A DNA stretch of 47,127 nucleotides from Pseudomonas donghuensis (GCF_000259195.1 NZ_JH650757.1:22217-69343), one strand, 5' to 3'; counted from the stretch's first letter, positions 32,849 through 41,622 are shown. A program made the numbers and translations. Notes: generated by a model from the sequence alone, not told the origin.

Positions 32849-33598
32849 TCAGAACCCGATGAAGCTGTAGTAGGTGCCGGGTTCGCTGCGAGTCTTCGCA
32901 CCGCACGCCTCAAGCTCGGCACTCAAGGCCGGATCGATCACATGCAGCGTCCATGCTGCCACGGGCTGATCGAGCGGCGGTTGCTCAAGGGCCTGGGCCA
33001 GCGCCGCGGTGTCGGGCAGGTAAGCGGTAAAGCCATTGCCCTTGAGCGCGCTGACATCAATGCCCAGCGCCTGGCAGATGGCGAGCTTGGCGCGGATATC
33101 GTCGCGATCGGCCTGGCGCGAACGCTCGATCAGTTCAGCCAGGCGCTTATCCACCAACTGATTGCCGTGAATCAGCGCCGGGCCGCTTTGCCAGGCTTCG
33201 CTCGGGCAGTCCTTGGCCTCGGGGCGCAGCGGGATGTGCGGATTGATTTCCATCGGGTAGATACGGCACACCAGCGGGCGGATCTCGTAGATGCCGCAGC
33301 GGTTGTCGTCGTCGAGGTTGCGGCAGCGGCCGGGGTTGAAGGCGGCAAAGGTGATGGTGACCCAGGCCTCGCTGCTGCCGCAGGGCACCGGCCAGGAGCG
33401 GCGCGTGGCGTGCTCGCGCTGTTCTGCCGGCAGGCCCAGGCCATTGGCCAGGAAGGCTTCGGCCAGGACGATGACCTGGCCGCCGGTACCCGCCCACTGT
33501 CGGGCCTCGCTCAGGGTCAGGGGGACATGATGGCCGGTGCAGCACTTGCCACAGCCGGTGCAGTCGAAACGGATATCGGTAATGGGCGCGCTGTTCAC
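32849..33598 (-). CDS. YkgJ-family cysteine cluster protein
   Basis: A 249-residue protein with the zinc- or iron-binding cysteine cluster: FDCTGCGKCCTGHHVPL near the N-terminus, then CRNLDDDNRCGIYEIRPLVC and RIYPME. That order (CxxCxxCC ... C ... C.IYE.RP..CR.YP) is the YkgJ signature; function is unknown. I prefer the GTG at 33598, overlapping the previous stop (GTGA). An ATG at 33616 would add six residues. The C-terminal half (about 150-249) is helical and not part of the core domain. Confidence 0.88.
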   Translation of the reverse strand: MNSAPITDIRFDCTGCGKCCTGHHVPLTLSEARQWAGTGGQVIVLAEAFLANGLGLPAEQREHATRRSWPVPCGSSEAWVTITFAAFNPGRCRNLDDDNRCGIYEIRPLVCRIYPMEINPHIPLRPEAKDCPSEAWQSGPALIHGNQLVDKRLAELIERSRQADRDDIRAKLAICQALGIDVSALKGNGFTAYLPDTAALAQALEQPPLDQPVAAWTLHVIDPALSAELEACGAKTRSEPGTYYSFIGF

Positions 33599-33906
33599 GG
33601 TTGGCCAGGCGTCCATTCGGTGACGAAGGCAGCCTTGCGCTTTTTATCGAACAGGCACAGTTCGGTGCCCTTGCGGTTGTTCATGTGCTTTTGCGGGTAG
33701 CGGCCTTCGAGCAGCAGGGCGCTGTAGCCCACACGGTCGTCGAACTCGGCGGCCTTGCCCAGGGCCTTGACCTGTTTGAGCTGGCTGGCGCCGATGCAGC
33801 TTTTCAGCACCTGCTGTTGATGATCGCTCCAGGCCTGGCTGCTGGATGCCTGGGCGCCAGCGCTGAACACAGCGCAGCCGAGCAGGGTGAAGAGGAGGGC
33901 TTTCAT
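33595..33906 (-). CDS. Small secreted protein of unknown function
   Basis: A 103-residue precursor starting at ATG 33906 with a Sec signal peptide (MKALLFTLLGCAVFSAGAQA). The mature region (SSSQAWSDHQQQVLKSCIGA, then EFDDRVGYSALLLEGRYPQK, and GTELCLFDKKRKAAFVTEW) contains two cysteines likely to form a disulfide. Periplasmic location is expected. The stop overlaps the YkgJ start. Extension of the frame to 33960 is not supported. I recognise it as a conserved pseudomonad protein without a named function. Confidence 0.7.
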   Translation of the reverse strand: MKALLFTLLGCAVFSAGAQASSSQAWSDHQQQVLKSCIGASQLKQVKALGKAAEFDDRVGYSALLLEGRYPQKHMNNRKGTELCLFDKKRKAAFVTEWTPGQP

Positions 33907-33987
33907 CGGCGGGATACTCGCAAAAACGTGCGCACAATTGTGCCTGAGCCTCAGGCACATTCAAGCGCAACGCTTCGCGGCTATGTA

Positions 33988-34887
33988 TCAGCGTTCTTCG
34001 AAGGCCACGGTGCGGGCGGCGACGATCAGGCAGTCGGTCAGGTCTGGCGAGGAGAACTTGGTCAGTACCGCGTTGGCCCCGGCATCCTTGGCTTTATCGC
34101 TGTTCATGGCGCTGTCCAGCGAGGTGTGCAACAGCACGTAGAGGTGCTGGAAATCCGGGGTTTCGCGCAGGGTGCGGGTGAAGGCGTAGCCGTCCATCTC
34201 CGACATCTCGATGTCCGACACCACCACGTTGATCTCGCGCTCGGTGCCTTGCAGTTCGAGCAAGGTGTTGATCGCGTCCTTGGCGCTGCGCGCGGTGTGG
34301 CATTCGATACCGAGGTTGCGCAGGGTATGCACCGACTGCTGCAGGGCCACCTGGCTGTCATCGACCACCAGGATGTTGGTGGCGGCCAGCACTGCGGCGT
34401 CTTCAGCGCTGAGCTCGGAAGTCACCACCTCGTGCGTCGGCGGGGCGATGCCGTGGATGACCTTCTCGATATCCAGCACTTGCACCAGGGTGTTGTCGAC
34501 CCGGGTCACGCCGGTGATGAACGACTTGCTCCCCGACCCATAGGGTGGCGGCTTGATGTCGGTGCTCAGGCAATGGACGATCTTGCTCACCGCCTGCACA
34601 TGCAACCCCTGCTTGGAGCGGCTGATGTCGGTGACGATCAGGCAGCCGCCGTCCGGGTCTTCCAGCGGCCGTTCGCCGATGGCCCGGGACAGGTCGATGA
34701 CCGACAGCGAGTTGCCCCGCAAGGTGGCCACGCCTTTGACGTGGGGGTGCGACTCCGGCAGCTTGGTCAGCGGCGGGCAGGGGATGATTTCACTGACCTT
34801 GAGCAGGTTGATCGCCATCAGCTTGCCGCTGCGCAGGGTAAACAGCAGCAGCGACAGCGAATCCGCGCGGGCATTTTGCGACGCCAT
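33988..34887 (-). CDS. cheV: Chemotaxis coupling protein CheV
   Basis: A 299-residue CheW-REC fusion. The CheW-like half (SLLLFTLRSGKLMAINLLKV, HVKGVATLRGNSLSVIDL) couples receptors to CheA. The C-terminal receiver (NILVVDDSQVALQQSVHTLR, phospho-acceptor Asp in VVVSDIEMSEMDGY, and the conserved Lys in LTKFSSP) lets CheA phosphorylate it for adaptation. I chose ATG 34887, with aaggtg just upstream; a GTG two codons earlier is possible. A sigma-28 promoter at 34927-34953 fits membership in the flagellar/chemotaxis regulon. Confidence 0.93.
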   Translation of the reverse strand: MASQNARADSLSLLLFTLRSGKLMAINLLKVSEIIPCPPLTKLPESHPHVKGVATLRGNSLSVIDLSRAIGERPLEDPDGGCLIVTDISRSKQGLHVQAVSKIVHCLSTDIKPPPYGSGSKSFITGVTRVDNTLVQVLDIEKVIHGIAPPTHEVVTSELSAEDAAVLAATNILVVDDSQVALQQSVHTLRNLGIECHTARSAKDAINTLLELQGTEREINVVVSDIEMSEMDGYAFTRTLRETPDFQHLYVLLHTSLDSAMNSDKAKDAGANAVLTKFSSPDLTDCLIVAARTVAFEER

Positions 34888-34926
34888 AGGCACCTTCAGG
34901 GCAGAGTAATAGGGGGAGATGCCAGG

Positions 34927-34953
34927 TTATCGACCCGGCGGCCCGTGGCTTTA
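34927..34953 (-). promoter_or_regulatory. Sigma-28 (FliA) promoter of cheV
   Basis: On the minus strand: taaag, 14 bases, gtcgataa, one mismatch from TAAAG-N14-GCCGATAA. It lies about 40 bp before the cheV start. Confidence 0.65.
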
Positions 34954-34967
34954 ATCACTCGGTGAAA

Positions 34968-36521
34968 TCAGCGTAGACCCAAGCGCCGTGCCAGGCGACT
35001 GAGATTGGCCCGATCCAGGCCAAGTTCGCGGGCAGTGCTGGCCCAGTTGTGCTGGTGGCGCTCCAGGCACGCCTGGATCAGCTGGCGCTGGTAGTCATCC
35101 AGGGCCTGGCGCAGATCGCCGCCGGGCAGCGGTGCCTCGGCCAATGCAGTGGTGTCGATGGGGGCAGGGGCCGACTCAACCGGGCGCAGGTCCAGGTCGG
35201 CGGCATCCAGGGTGAGGATTTTCGGTCGCAGGCCATGCTGCCCCAGGGCCTTGAGCGCCGAACGGCCGATCAGGTGTTCCAGCTCGCGCACGTTGCCCGG
35301 CCAGTTGTAGGCAATCAGCGCGGCTTGGGCTTCGGGGCTCAGGCGCAGGCTGCCCAGGCCCATGCGCGAGCGGTTCTGCTCGAGAAAATAGCCACTGAGC
35401 AGCAGCACATCGCGCCCGCGTTCGCGCAGCGGTGGCACCAGCAGTGGGTATACGCTCAGGCGGTGGTAAAAGTCGGCGCGGTAGCGTCCGGCGCGCACTT
35501 CTTCGGCCAGGTCGCGGTTGCTGGCGGCGATCAGGCGCACATCGACGCGGTGCTCCTGGTCCGAGCCCAGGCGCTGTAGCTGGCCGCTCTGCAGCACGCG
35601 CAAGAGCTTGGCCTGCACGCTCAGCGACAATTCGCCGACTTCATCGAGAAACAACGTGCCGCCATTGGCCAGTTCAAACTTGCCGCGCCGCTCGCCCACC
35701 GCGCCGGTAAAGGCGCCACGGACATGGCCGAACAGCTCGCTCTCGACCAGGGTGTCGGGCAGCGCCGCACAGTTGAGGCTGATCATCGGCTGCTGGGCGC
35801 GGCTTGAGGCTTGATGGATAGCCTGGGCCACCAACTCTTTGCCCACCCCGGTTTCGCCGGTGATCAATACCGTCAGGTCGCTACTGCCGACCAGGCGGAT
35901 TTCTTCCAGCAGGCGTTTGAGCGCCTTGCTCTGGCCGATCAGTTCCTTGTGCTGCTGGCCGCTGGCCTGGCGGTAAACCTCGGCGCGCTGGTGTTCGTCT
36001 TCGGCGCGCAGGGCCAGGTGTTCGATGCGTTCGGCGACATTGACCGTGGCCGCCGCCAGGCTGGCAAAGGCCTGCAGGGCATCGAGTTCGACCTGCTGGA
36101 ACTGTTCCGGGTTCAGCGCATCGAGGGTGATCAGGCCCCAGGGCCGTTCATCGACAAACAGCGGGCAGCCCATGCAGTCGTGCACCTCCAGGTGCTGATG
36201 CAGGCCCTCGACCAAGCCGTCGTAGGGGTCGGGCAGTTTGCTGTCGCTGGCAAAGCGGGTCGGCTCGCTGTGGCTGAGGATGGCCGCAAAGCGCGGATGC
36301 TCATCGACCTTGAAGCGCCGCCCGAGGGTATCGGTGCTCAAGCCGTCCACGGCCAGTGGTACCAGCCATTCGCCGTCCAGGCGCAACAGCGCGGCAGCGT
36401 CGCAGGGCAGCAGGCTGCGCATGGCTTCGAGCAGGCGCCGGTAGCGTTCGCGCTCGGGCAGTTCGCGGGACAGGTCGCTGACCAGCGGCAGCAAGGCGGT
36501 GAGCAGGGATTTTGCGGTCAT
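34968..36521 (-). CDS. norR: Nitric-oxide-responsive sigma-54 activator NorR (FhpR)
   Basis: A 517-residue enhancer-binding protein. The N-terminal GAF domain (about 20-165) holds the non-heme iron that senses NO; DCMGCPL carries Cys116 and Cys119, one equivalent to the conserved NorR cysteine. The AAA+ domain has Walker A (TGETGVGKE, 221-229), the sigma-54-contacting GAFTGA loop (269-274) and Walker B (LFLDE). The C-terminal Fis-type HTH (NWASTARELGLDRANLSRLA) binds DNA. The start ATG at 36521 follows aggagtcttt. It is divergent from hmp, whose sigma-54 promoter and three GT-N7-AC boxes lie between them; one box overlaps the norR start, suggesting autoregulation. Confidence 0.94.
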   Translation of the reverse strand: MTAKSLLTALLPLVSDLSRELPERERYRRLLEAMRSLLPCDAAALLRLDGEWLVPLAVDGLSTDTLGRRFKVDEHPRFAAILSHSEPTRFASDSKLPDPYDGLVEGLHQHLEVHDCMGCPLFVDERPWGLITLDALNPEQFQQVELDALQAFASLAAATVNVAERIEHLALRAEDEHQRAEVYRQASGQQHKELIGQSKALKRLLEEIRLVGSSDLTVLITGETGVGKELVAQAIHQASSRAQQPMISLNCAALPDTLVESELFGHVRGAFTGAVGERRGKFELANGGTLFLDEVGELSLSVQAKLLRVLQSGQLQRLGSDQEHRVDVRLIAASNRDLAEEVRAGRYRADFYHRLSVYPLLVPPLRERGRDVLLLSGYFLEQNRSRMGLGSLRLSPEAQAALIAYNWPGNVRELEHLIGRSALKALGQHGLRPKILTLDAADLDLRPVESAPAPIDTTALAEAPLPGGDLRQALDDYQRQLIQACLERHQHNWASTARELGLDRANLSRLARRLGLR

Positions 36522-36572
36522 AAAGACTCCTGTGGGTCAATATGACTATATCGCAGTCGTTGTCTTTATGAC
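36517..36572. promoter_or_regulatory. Three NorR-type enhancer sites (GT-N7-AC)
   Basis: gtcataaagac (36517-36527), gtcaatatgac (36536-36546) and gtctttatgac (36562-36572). The first and third are exact reverse complements of each other, and the second is a near-perfect palindrome. All fit the GT-N7-AC NorR consensus. Site 1 overlaps the norR start codon. Three sites upstream of a sigma-54 promoter is the arrangement known for E. coli norVW. Confidence 0.75.
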
Positions 36573-36613
36573 TCTTTATTTTGTAAGTTGTTGGTTTATA
36601 TAGATTTAATAGT

Positions 36614-36629
36614 TGGCACGAAAGCTGTA
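36614..36629 (+). promoter_or_regulatory. Sigma-54-like promoter of hmp
   Basis: tggcacgaaagctgta: a perfect -24 half (TGGCACG) and correct spacing, but GT instead of the near-invariant GC at -12. The site is 46 bp upstream of the hmp start and downstream of the NorR boxes. Confidence 0.6.
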
Positions 36630-36674
36630 ATAACCAAGGCATTCATCAAGAAGCCACAGGCTCAGGAGTCATCC

Positions 36675-37856
36675 ATGCTTAATGCCCAGGATCGTGCAAT
36701 CGTCAAAGCCACCGTACCCCTGCTGGAAAGCGGCGGAGAAGCGCTGACCACCCATTTCTACAAGCTGATGCTCAGCGAGTACCCCGAGGTGCGTCCGCTG
36801 TTCAACCAGGCGCACCAGGCCAGCGGCGACCAGCCCCGGGCCCTGGCCAACGGCGTGCTGATGTACGCACGGCACATCGACCAGCTCGAACAACTGGGCG
36901 GCCTGGTCGGCCAGATCATCAACAAGCATGTGGCCTTGCAGATCCTTCCGGAACATTACCCGATCGTCGGTAGCTGCCTGCTGCGCGCCATCGAAGAAGT
37001 GCTCGGCAAGGAGATTGCCACCCCCGAAGTGATCGCAGCCTGGGGCGCGGCCTATCAGCAACTGGCCGATATCCTCATCGGCGCTGAAGGCGATATCTAT
37101 GCGCAAAAAGCCGCGGCCCCGGGTGGCTGGCGTGGTGCGCGCGAGTTCAAGCTGGTCGAGCGGGTCGAGGAGAGCAGCGAGATCGTCTCCTTCTATTTCG
37201 CCCCGGTCGATGGCGGTGCGATTTTGCAGGCTGAGCCTGGCCAGTACATCGGCCTGCAACTGTTCATCTACGGCCAGGAGCAGCGCCGCAACTACTCGCT
37301 GTCGGCCCTGAGCACTGCCGGCCAGTACCGCATCAGTGTCAAGCGCGAAGCCGGCGGCAAGGTCTCCAACTACCTGCACGAGCAGTTGGCCGTGGGCGCC
37401 ACCATCAACCTGTTCCCGCCATCGGGCGAGTTCACTTTGAGCGCCAGTGAAAAACCGCTGGTGCTGATCAGTGGCGGCGTCGGCATCACCCCGACCTTGC
37501 CGATGCTCGAGGCGGCGCTGGACAGCGGGCGCCTGGTGCACTTCATTCACTGCGCGCGCAACGGCGCGGTGCACGCTTTCCGCGGCTGGGTCGATGAACT
37601 GGCGGCGCGCCACCCGCAGGTCAAGCGCTTCTACTGCTATGCCGAAGACGATGGCGTCAGCCAGCCGGCGGACGCCGTGGGCCTGCTCAGCGCCGATCAA
37701 CTGGGCGCATGGTTGCCGCAAGAGCGTGATGTGGACGCCTACTTCCTTGGCCCGAAAGCCTTCATGGCTACCATCAAGCGCCACCTCAAGGGCCTGGGGG
37801 TGCCGGAGCAGCAGAGCCGCTACGAATTCTTCGGCCCGGCGTCGGCGCTGGAGTAA
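36675..37856 (+). CDS. hmp: Flavohemoglobin (nitric oxide dioxygenase)
   Basis: A 393-residue protein that oxidises NO to nitrate using O2 and NAD(P)H. The globin domain has B10 Tyr29 (THFYKLM) and the proximal heme ligand His85 (INKHVALQI). The FAD domain has RRNYSLSAL and the NAD domain ISGGVGITPTLPM, with the C-terminal YEFFGP. The ATG at 36675 follows cagga; a longer frame to 36588 runs through the promoter. It is transcribed divergently from norR and likely depends on NorR plus sigma-54, as known for P. aeruginosa fhp. A stable hairpin follows the stop. Confidence 0.95.
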   Translation: MLNAQDRAIVKATVPLLESGGEALTTHFYKLMLSEYPEVRPLFNQAHQASGDQPRALANGVLMYARHIDQLEQLGGLVGQIINKHVALQILPEHYPIVGSCLLRAIEEVLGKEIATPEVIAAWGAAYQQLADILIGAEGDIYAQKAAAPGGWRGAREFKLVERVEESSEIVSFYFAPVDGGAILQAEPGQYIGLQLFIYGQEQRRNYSLSALSTAGQYRISVKREAGGKVSNYLHEQLAVGATINLFPPSGEFTLSASEKPLVLISGGVGITPTLPMLEAALDSGRLVHFIHCARNGAVHAFRGWVDELAARHPQVKRFYCYAEDDGVSQPADAVGLLSADQLGAWLPQERDVDAYFLGPKAFMATIKRHLKGLGVPEQQSRYEFFGPASALE

Positions 37857-37890
37857 ACACGATTCGGTAACCGCGAACTGCAAGGATAAG

Positions 37891-37914
37891 GGCACAGCCA
37901 GCGATGGCTGTGCC
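37891..37914 (+). terminator. Stable hairpin after hmp (weak terminator or mRNA end)
   Basis: Perfect ten-base stem ggcacagcca / tggctgtgcc with a GCGA tetraloop (GNRA type). Only ttgcgg follows, with no T-run, so it may stabilise the 3' end or act with Rho rather than terminate alone. Confidence 0.5.
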
Positions 37915-38027
37915 TTGCGGCAATCGGTCGCCTTCTCAAGCAGGGGGCTTGGCCTTTTTACTGCATGCAGACCAAGCGTCATGCGCCTGGCGCATCATCC
38001 TTCCAGCCGTATCAAGGAAACCGTATC

Positions 38028-38495
38028 GTGAGCATCAATTGGGCTGACAAACTGCGCAAGCGCCTGCATGGCTCGGCCGACTCGCTGGGCAACCTGTGCG
38101 TCGAGGCGTTCCACTACCTGGCCCTGTTCGGCATCGGTGGCATCACCGCCTACGCGGCCGTGGCCACCTTCATCGAGATGCTCGGCAAGGGCGTCAGCGT
38201 CGACGACATCCTGCTGCTGTTCATCTACCTCGAGCTCGGCGCCATGGTGGGGATCTACTTCAAGACCAACCACATGCCGATCCGCTTCCTGCTGTATGTG
38301 GCGATCACTGCGCTGACCCGCCTGCTGATTGGCGACGTGTCGCACCACAAAGCGCCGGACGCCGGCCTGTTGTACGTGTGCGGCGGCATCCTGCTGCTGG
38401 CGTTCTCGATCCTGGTGGTGCGCTACGCCTCGTACCGCTATCCGTCGACCAAGGCTATCGATGCCAGTGGCAAGGAGATCGAGGAAGCGAAGTAG
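38028..38495 (+). CDS. psiE: PsiE-family phosphate-starvation-inducible membrane protein
   Basis: A 155-residue inner-membrane protein with four hydrophobic helices (FHYLALFGIGGITAYAAVAT, ILLLFIYLELGAMVGIYF, MPIRFLLYVAITALTRLLIG, GLLYVCGGILLLAFSILVV). I chose the GTG at 38028 (VSINWADKL), with aaggaaa nine bases upstream. In-frame sequence before it is not protein-like. IYLELGAMVGIYFKTNHMPI is the family hallmark. Function beyond induction in phosphate starvation in E. coli is unknown. I saw no clear Pho box. It is probably monocistronic, with a bidirectional terminator after it. Confidence 0.88.
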   Translation: MSINWADKLRKRLHGSADSLGNLCVEAFHYLALFGIGGITAYAAVATFIEMLGKGVSVDDILLLFIYLELGAMVGIYFKTNHMPIRFLLYVAITALTRLLIGDVSHHKAPDAGLLYVCGGILLLAFSILVVRYASYRYPSTKAIDASGKEIEEAK

Positions 38496-38503
38496 CGGGC
38501 ACT

Positions 38504-38534
38504 GGGGGAGCGGGCCTGGCCCCGCGATCGGGCG
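38504..38534. repeat. Single REP-like element
   Basis: gggggagcgggcctggcccc followed by gcgatcggg just after the psiE stop. It is the 5'-degenerate Pseudomonas REP core, here unpaired. Confidence 0.7.
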
Positions 38535-38554
38535 CGTAGCGCTCGCAACCCAGG

Positions 38555-38588
38555 CAAAAAAAGGCGAGCCCCCTGGGCTCGCCTTTTT
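38555..38588. terminator. Bidirectional intrinsic terminator between psiE and the HPF-like gene
   Basis: Seven As, stem aggcgagccc / gggctcgcct with a three-base loop, then five Ts. It works in both directions for the convergent pair. Confidence 0.92.
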
Positions 38589-38609
38589 ACCGTCTGCGTT
38601 GCTGATTAT

Positions 38610-39014
38610 TCAGTTGAAGCTAGCTTGCTCGTTCTCCAGAAACTCTTCCTGCAACAGCCCGTCATTCTGGGCACCGCTGTCGCTTTGCTGGGTGACCGCG
38701 CGTTTGCTGCGCAGCTTGCCGTAGAAGTGCTCCAGGGCGTGGTTGAGCTTGATCGCGGCTCCGTCGACAGCCTGGTCGAGGGATGCGGCTTTGTGGCTTA
38801 CGGAAATCGGTTGATGGCCTTTTGGGCGTGCCTCCATCTGGCAGCGTTTGTCATGCGGACCTGGCTTGTCGCCATTCTCGTCGCGCAGGTGGACCTCGAC
38901 GCGGGTGAGGTCTTCTTCGAAACGTTCGAGCGTGCTTTCTACCGTGCTGCGGACCCACTCTTCCAGCCGGATGTTGCCTTGAATATGGTTGTCGCTATTG
39001 ACTTGGATTTGCAT
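38610..39014 (-). CDS. HPF/RaiA-family ribosome-associated protein
   Basis: A 134-residue protein from ATG 39014 (aaggg upstream). The N-terminal 100 residues (MQIQVNSDNHIQGNIRLEEW, TRVEVHLRDENGDKPGPHDK, CQMEARPKGHQPISVSHKA) form the beta-alpha-beta fold of ribosome hibernation factors, which bind the 30S decoding centre in stationary phase. The C-terminal extension (VTQQSDSGAQNDGLLQEEFL) is acidic and probably disordered, unlike long HPF, which carries a dimerisation domain. It is likely a second, non-canonical paralogue, since the main hpf of Pseudomonas lies by rpoN. Confidence 0.85.
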   Translation of the reverse strand: MQIQVNSDNHIQGNIRLEEWVRSTVESTLERFEEDLTRVEVHLRDENGDKPGPHDKRCQMEARPKGHQPISVSHKAASLDQAVDGAAIKLNHALEHFYGKLRSKRAVTQQSDSGAQNDGLLQEEFLENEQASFN

Positions 39015-39154
39015 AGTTCAATCCCTTATTCAGCTAGCTCGCAAGAGAATCGATGGGGCCTTTGCGGCCTGTGAGAACCATCGCCTCTTGACTACAAGGT
39101 CAGGCACTTGGCCGAACAATTCAAGCCCTTTTGAAATAAAAATATCTTGTAGCA

Positions 39155-39180
39155 AAAAGCCCGGCGGCGGCCGGGCTTTT
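39155..39180. terminator. Bidirectional intrinsic terminator after fecA
   Basis: Stem aaaagcccgg / ccgggctttt with loop cggcgg, flanked by A-run and T-run. It ends the fecIRA transcript on the minus strand. Confidence 0.88.
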
Positions 39181-39192
39181 GCATGCGCTGGA

Positions 39193-41532
39193 TCAGAACG
39201 CGACGGAGGTCTGCAGGTATATCGTACGAGGTTCACCCACGTACTTGCCCTTGTTGTTGTCGTCGAACGAGCGGGTGTAGTACTGGTGATTGAAGATGTT
39301 CTTCACCCCCACGGCAACGTTGAGGTTCGCCAGTTGCGGGCCGAAGTCATAGGCTGCGCGGCTGCTGAACAGCATGTAGCCGGGGATGCGCCCGGTGCTG
39401 CCGTCGGCGCTTTCGGCCGCGGTGTTGGCGTTGTCGGCAAACTGGTCGCTCTGGTAGGTGCTGTCGAGGTTGAGCGTCCACTGGCCCTCGCTGTAGCCGA
39501 TGCCCAGGGTGCCTTTGTGGCGGGATGAGAAGGGCACACGATTGCCCTTGTTCGGCCCGTCTTCACGGATTTTCGCGTCGACAAAGGCATAGGTTGCGTA
39601 CACGTCGAAACCCGCCAGTGCCGGGTTCAGGCCTTCGAGGGCATACTTGACGCTGGTCTCGATGCCCTGGTGGCGGGTTTCGCCGCGGGCGATCACCGAA
39701 TCGTTGGTCTGGTTGCTTTCGTACTGGTTGTCGAAATTGATCAGGAATGCGCCGATTTCAGCCTGCAGGTTGCCGTTGTCGTAGCGGGTACCCAGTTCCC
39801 AGGTGCGGGCTTTTTCCGGTTTGACTTCGCCACTGCTGACCCGGTTGGGCATCTGGCTGTACTGCACGCTGCCGAACGAGCCTTCGGTGTTGGCGTACAG
39901 GTTCCAGCTGTCCGTCAGGTGGTACATGACGTTGAGCGCCGGCAGGGCGGTGTTGTAGTCGCCCTGGTAGCGCTGGCCGTTGAGCTTGTTGGACTGCTCG
40001 GAGTCGATCATTTCGTAGCGGATGCCCGGGGTGATGGTCCACTGGCCGATGTCGATGCGGTCGTCGAGGAAAATCGCGTGGGCTTCGGTGCTGCCACGGG
40101 TGTCGCGGTCGTTGCGGCTGGCGGTGGTCGGCAGCTGGTTGGCGGCGATCGGTTCGCGGTAGCGCAGCTCATGGCCGGCTTCGTTGATGTAGCGGTAGCC
40201 AACGCCGACTTCGTGCCAGCTCTCGCCGAGGGCAAAGCCCTGGGAGAAGCGCGTTTCGATGCCGCGTACCCAGTATTCGCGCGGCGACAGCGAGACGAAG
40301 CTGCCCTGGTCCAGGTAACCGCTGCGCAGGGTCTTGGTGAAGAAGCTGTTGACGCTGAACTGACGGGCGTCTTCCTTGTAGTCATAGCCGAAGTTGAACA
40401 TCGTCCGCCGACCCCAGAACTTGTCCTTCAGGCGGGTCGACTGGTACGGGTCGGCATCGTAGTCGGCAACGCTAAGGCCGCCGGGCATCTGCGCTTCGCC
40501 TTCGTAGTACTGGGCCATGGCGTGCAGGCTGTTGGCCTCATCGAGCTGGTATTTGCCCTTGAGGATCAGGTCGTCGATCTGTGTGTCGCTGTGCTCGCGC
40601 CAGTCGCCGCCGCGGCTGCCGGAGTAGAGCAGGGCGCCGCCCAGGCCGTTGGCGTTGGTGCCGCCAGCGAGCAGGTTGGCGCTGGTCTTGAAACCGTCAT
40701 GGCTGGAGGACGGGCTGGTCTGGGTCTGGAAGCCGGCTTTCACCGTCGGCTCGTCGGGGATCGCCCGGGTCACGAAGTTGACGATGCCGCCGACGTTCTG
40801 CGGGCCATAGCGTACCGCGCCGCCGCCGCGCACCACGTCCACCGCGTCCATGTTGCCCATGCTGATCGGGGCGAACGACAGCTGTGGCTGGCCGTAGGGG
40901 GCGAAAGGCACCGGGATGCCGTCCATCAGCACCGTCGAGCGCGAGGCCAGGCGTGGGTTCAGCCCGCGAATGCCGAAGTTCAGCGCCATGTCGTGGCTGC
41001 CGGTGCCGTTGTTTTCCGGGGCGTTGACGCCGGGGATACGATTGAGCACTTCGCGCGCGGTGGTGGCGCCGCTGCGTTCGAAGTCCTCGCGGCGGATCAC
41101 GTCGCGGGCGCCGGCATGTTCGAAGACGTTGTCCTGCTGTGCCGCGCCCAGCCAGTCGCCGACCACGGTGGAGGCGCCGAGCTCGACCGGCGCATGGGTT
41201 GCCGCGAGCGGTTGCAGGCTGAAGGCGTTGTCACCCTCGGCACGCGCTTGCAGGCCGCTGCCTTGCAGCAGCGCATCGAGGCCTTGCTGCGGGCTGTACT
41301 GGCCCTGCAGGCCGGGGCTCTGCACGCCGCTGGTAAGGTGCGAGCCGAACGAGATCAGTACACCGCTTTCGCGGCCAAACTGGTTCAGGGCGTTTTCCAG
41401 GCTGGTGGGGGCGATCTGGTAGGTGCGCGCCGGGGCCTCTGCTGCCTGGGCGGCAACGGCGGTGAAACTCAGGCTGGCACCCAGCAGCAGGGTGCGCAGG
41501 GCCTGGGCAAGTGGGCTCGGTCGAAGAGGCAT
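39193..41532 (-). CDS. fecA: FecA-type TonB-dependent transducer (ferric dicitrate receptor-like)
   Basis: A 779-residue outer-membrane receptor with surface-signalling function. It starts at ATG 41532 (MPLRPSPLAQALRTLLLGAS) with aagga upstream and has a signal peptide cleaved near AAQAAE. Next an N-terminal STN/secretin domain (TYQIAPTSLENALNQFGRES) contacts FecR; then the plug (ARDVIRREDFERSGATTARE, FGIRGLNPRLASRSTVLMDG), a 22-strand barrel, and a terminal Phe (QTSVAF). The order fecI-fecR-fecA confirms a transducer. Close resemblance to FecA (PGVNAPENNGTGSHDMALNF) suggests ferric citrate, but the ligand is not proven. Confidence 0.9.
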   Translation of the reverse strand: MPLRPSPLAQALRTLLLGASLSFTAVAAQAAEAPARTYQIAPTSLENALNQFGRESGVLISFGSHLTSGVQSPGLQGQYSPQQGLDALLQGSGLQARAEGDNAFSLQPLAATHAPVELGASTVVGDWLGAAQQDNVFEHAGARDVIRREDFERSGATTAREVLNRIPGVNAPENNGTGSHDMALNFGIRGLNPRLASRSTVLMDGIPVPFAPYGQPQLSFAPISMGNMDAVDVVRGGGAVRYGPQNVGGIVNFVTRAIPDEPTVKAGFQTQTSPSSSHDGFKTSANLLAGGTNANGLGGALLYSGSRGGDWREHSDTQIDDLILKGKYQLDEANSLHAMAQYYEGEAQMPGGLSVADYDADPYQSTRLKDKFWGRRTMFNFGYDYKEDARQFSVNSFFTKTLRSGYLDQGSFVSLSPREYWVRGIETRFSQGFALGESWHEVGVGYRYINEAGHELRYREPIAANQLPTTASRNDRDTRGSTEAHAIFLDDRIDIGQWTITPGIRYEMIDSEQSNKLNGQRYQGDYNTALPALNVMYHLTDSWNLYANTEGSFGSVQYSQMPNRVSSGEVKPEKARTWELGTRYDNGNLQAEIGAFLINFDNQYESNQTNDSVIARGETRHQGIETSVKYALEGLNPALAGFDVYATYAFVDAKIREDGPNKGNRVPFSSRHKGTLGIGYSEGQWTLNLDSTYQSDQFADNANTAAESADGSTGRIPGYMLFSSRAAYDFGPQLANLNVAVGVKNIFNHQYYTRSFDDNNKGKYVGEPRTIYLQTSVAF

Positions 41533-41622
41533 GCAGGAGGTCCTTGAGAAGGTCGAAGCAAAGGGGTCTGCCTTCTCTGTCACGCGAGAATTGAAAACGG
41601 CTCAGGTCCGTTGAAAAATGTT

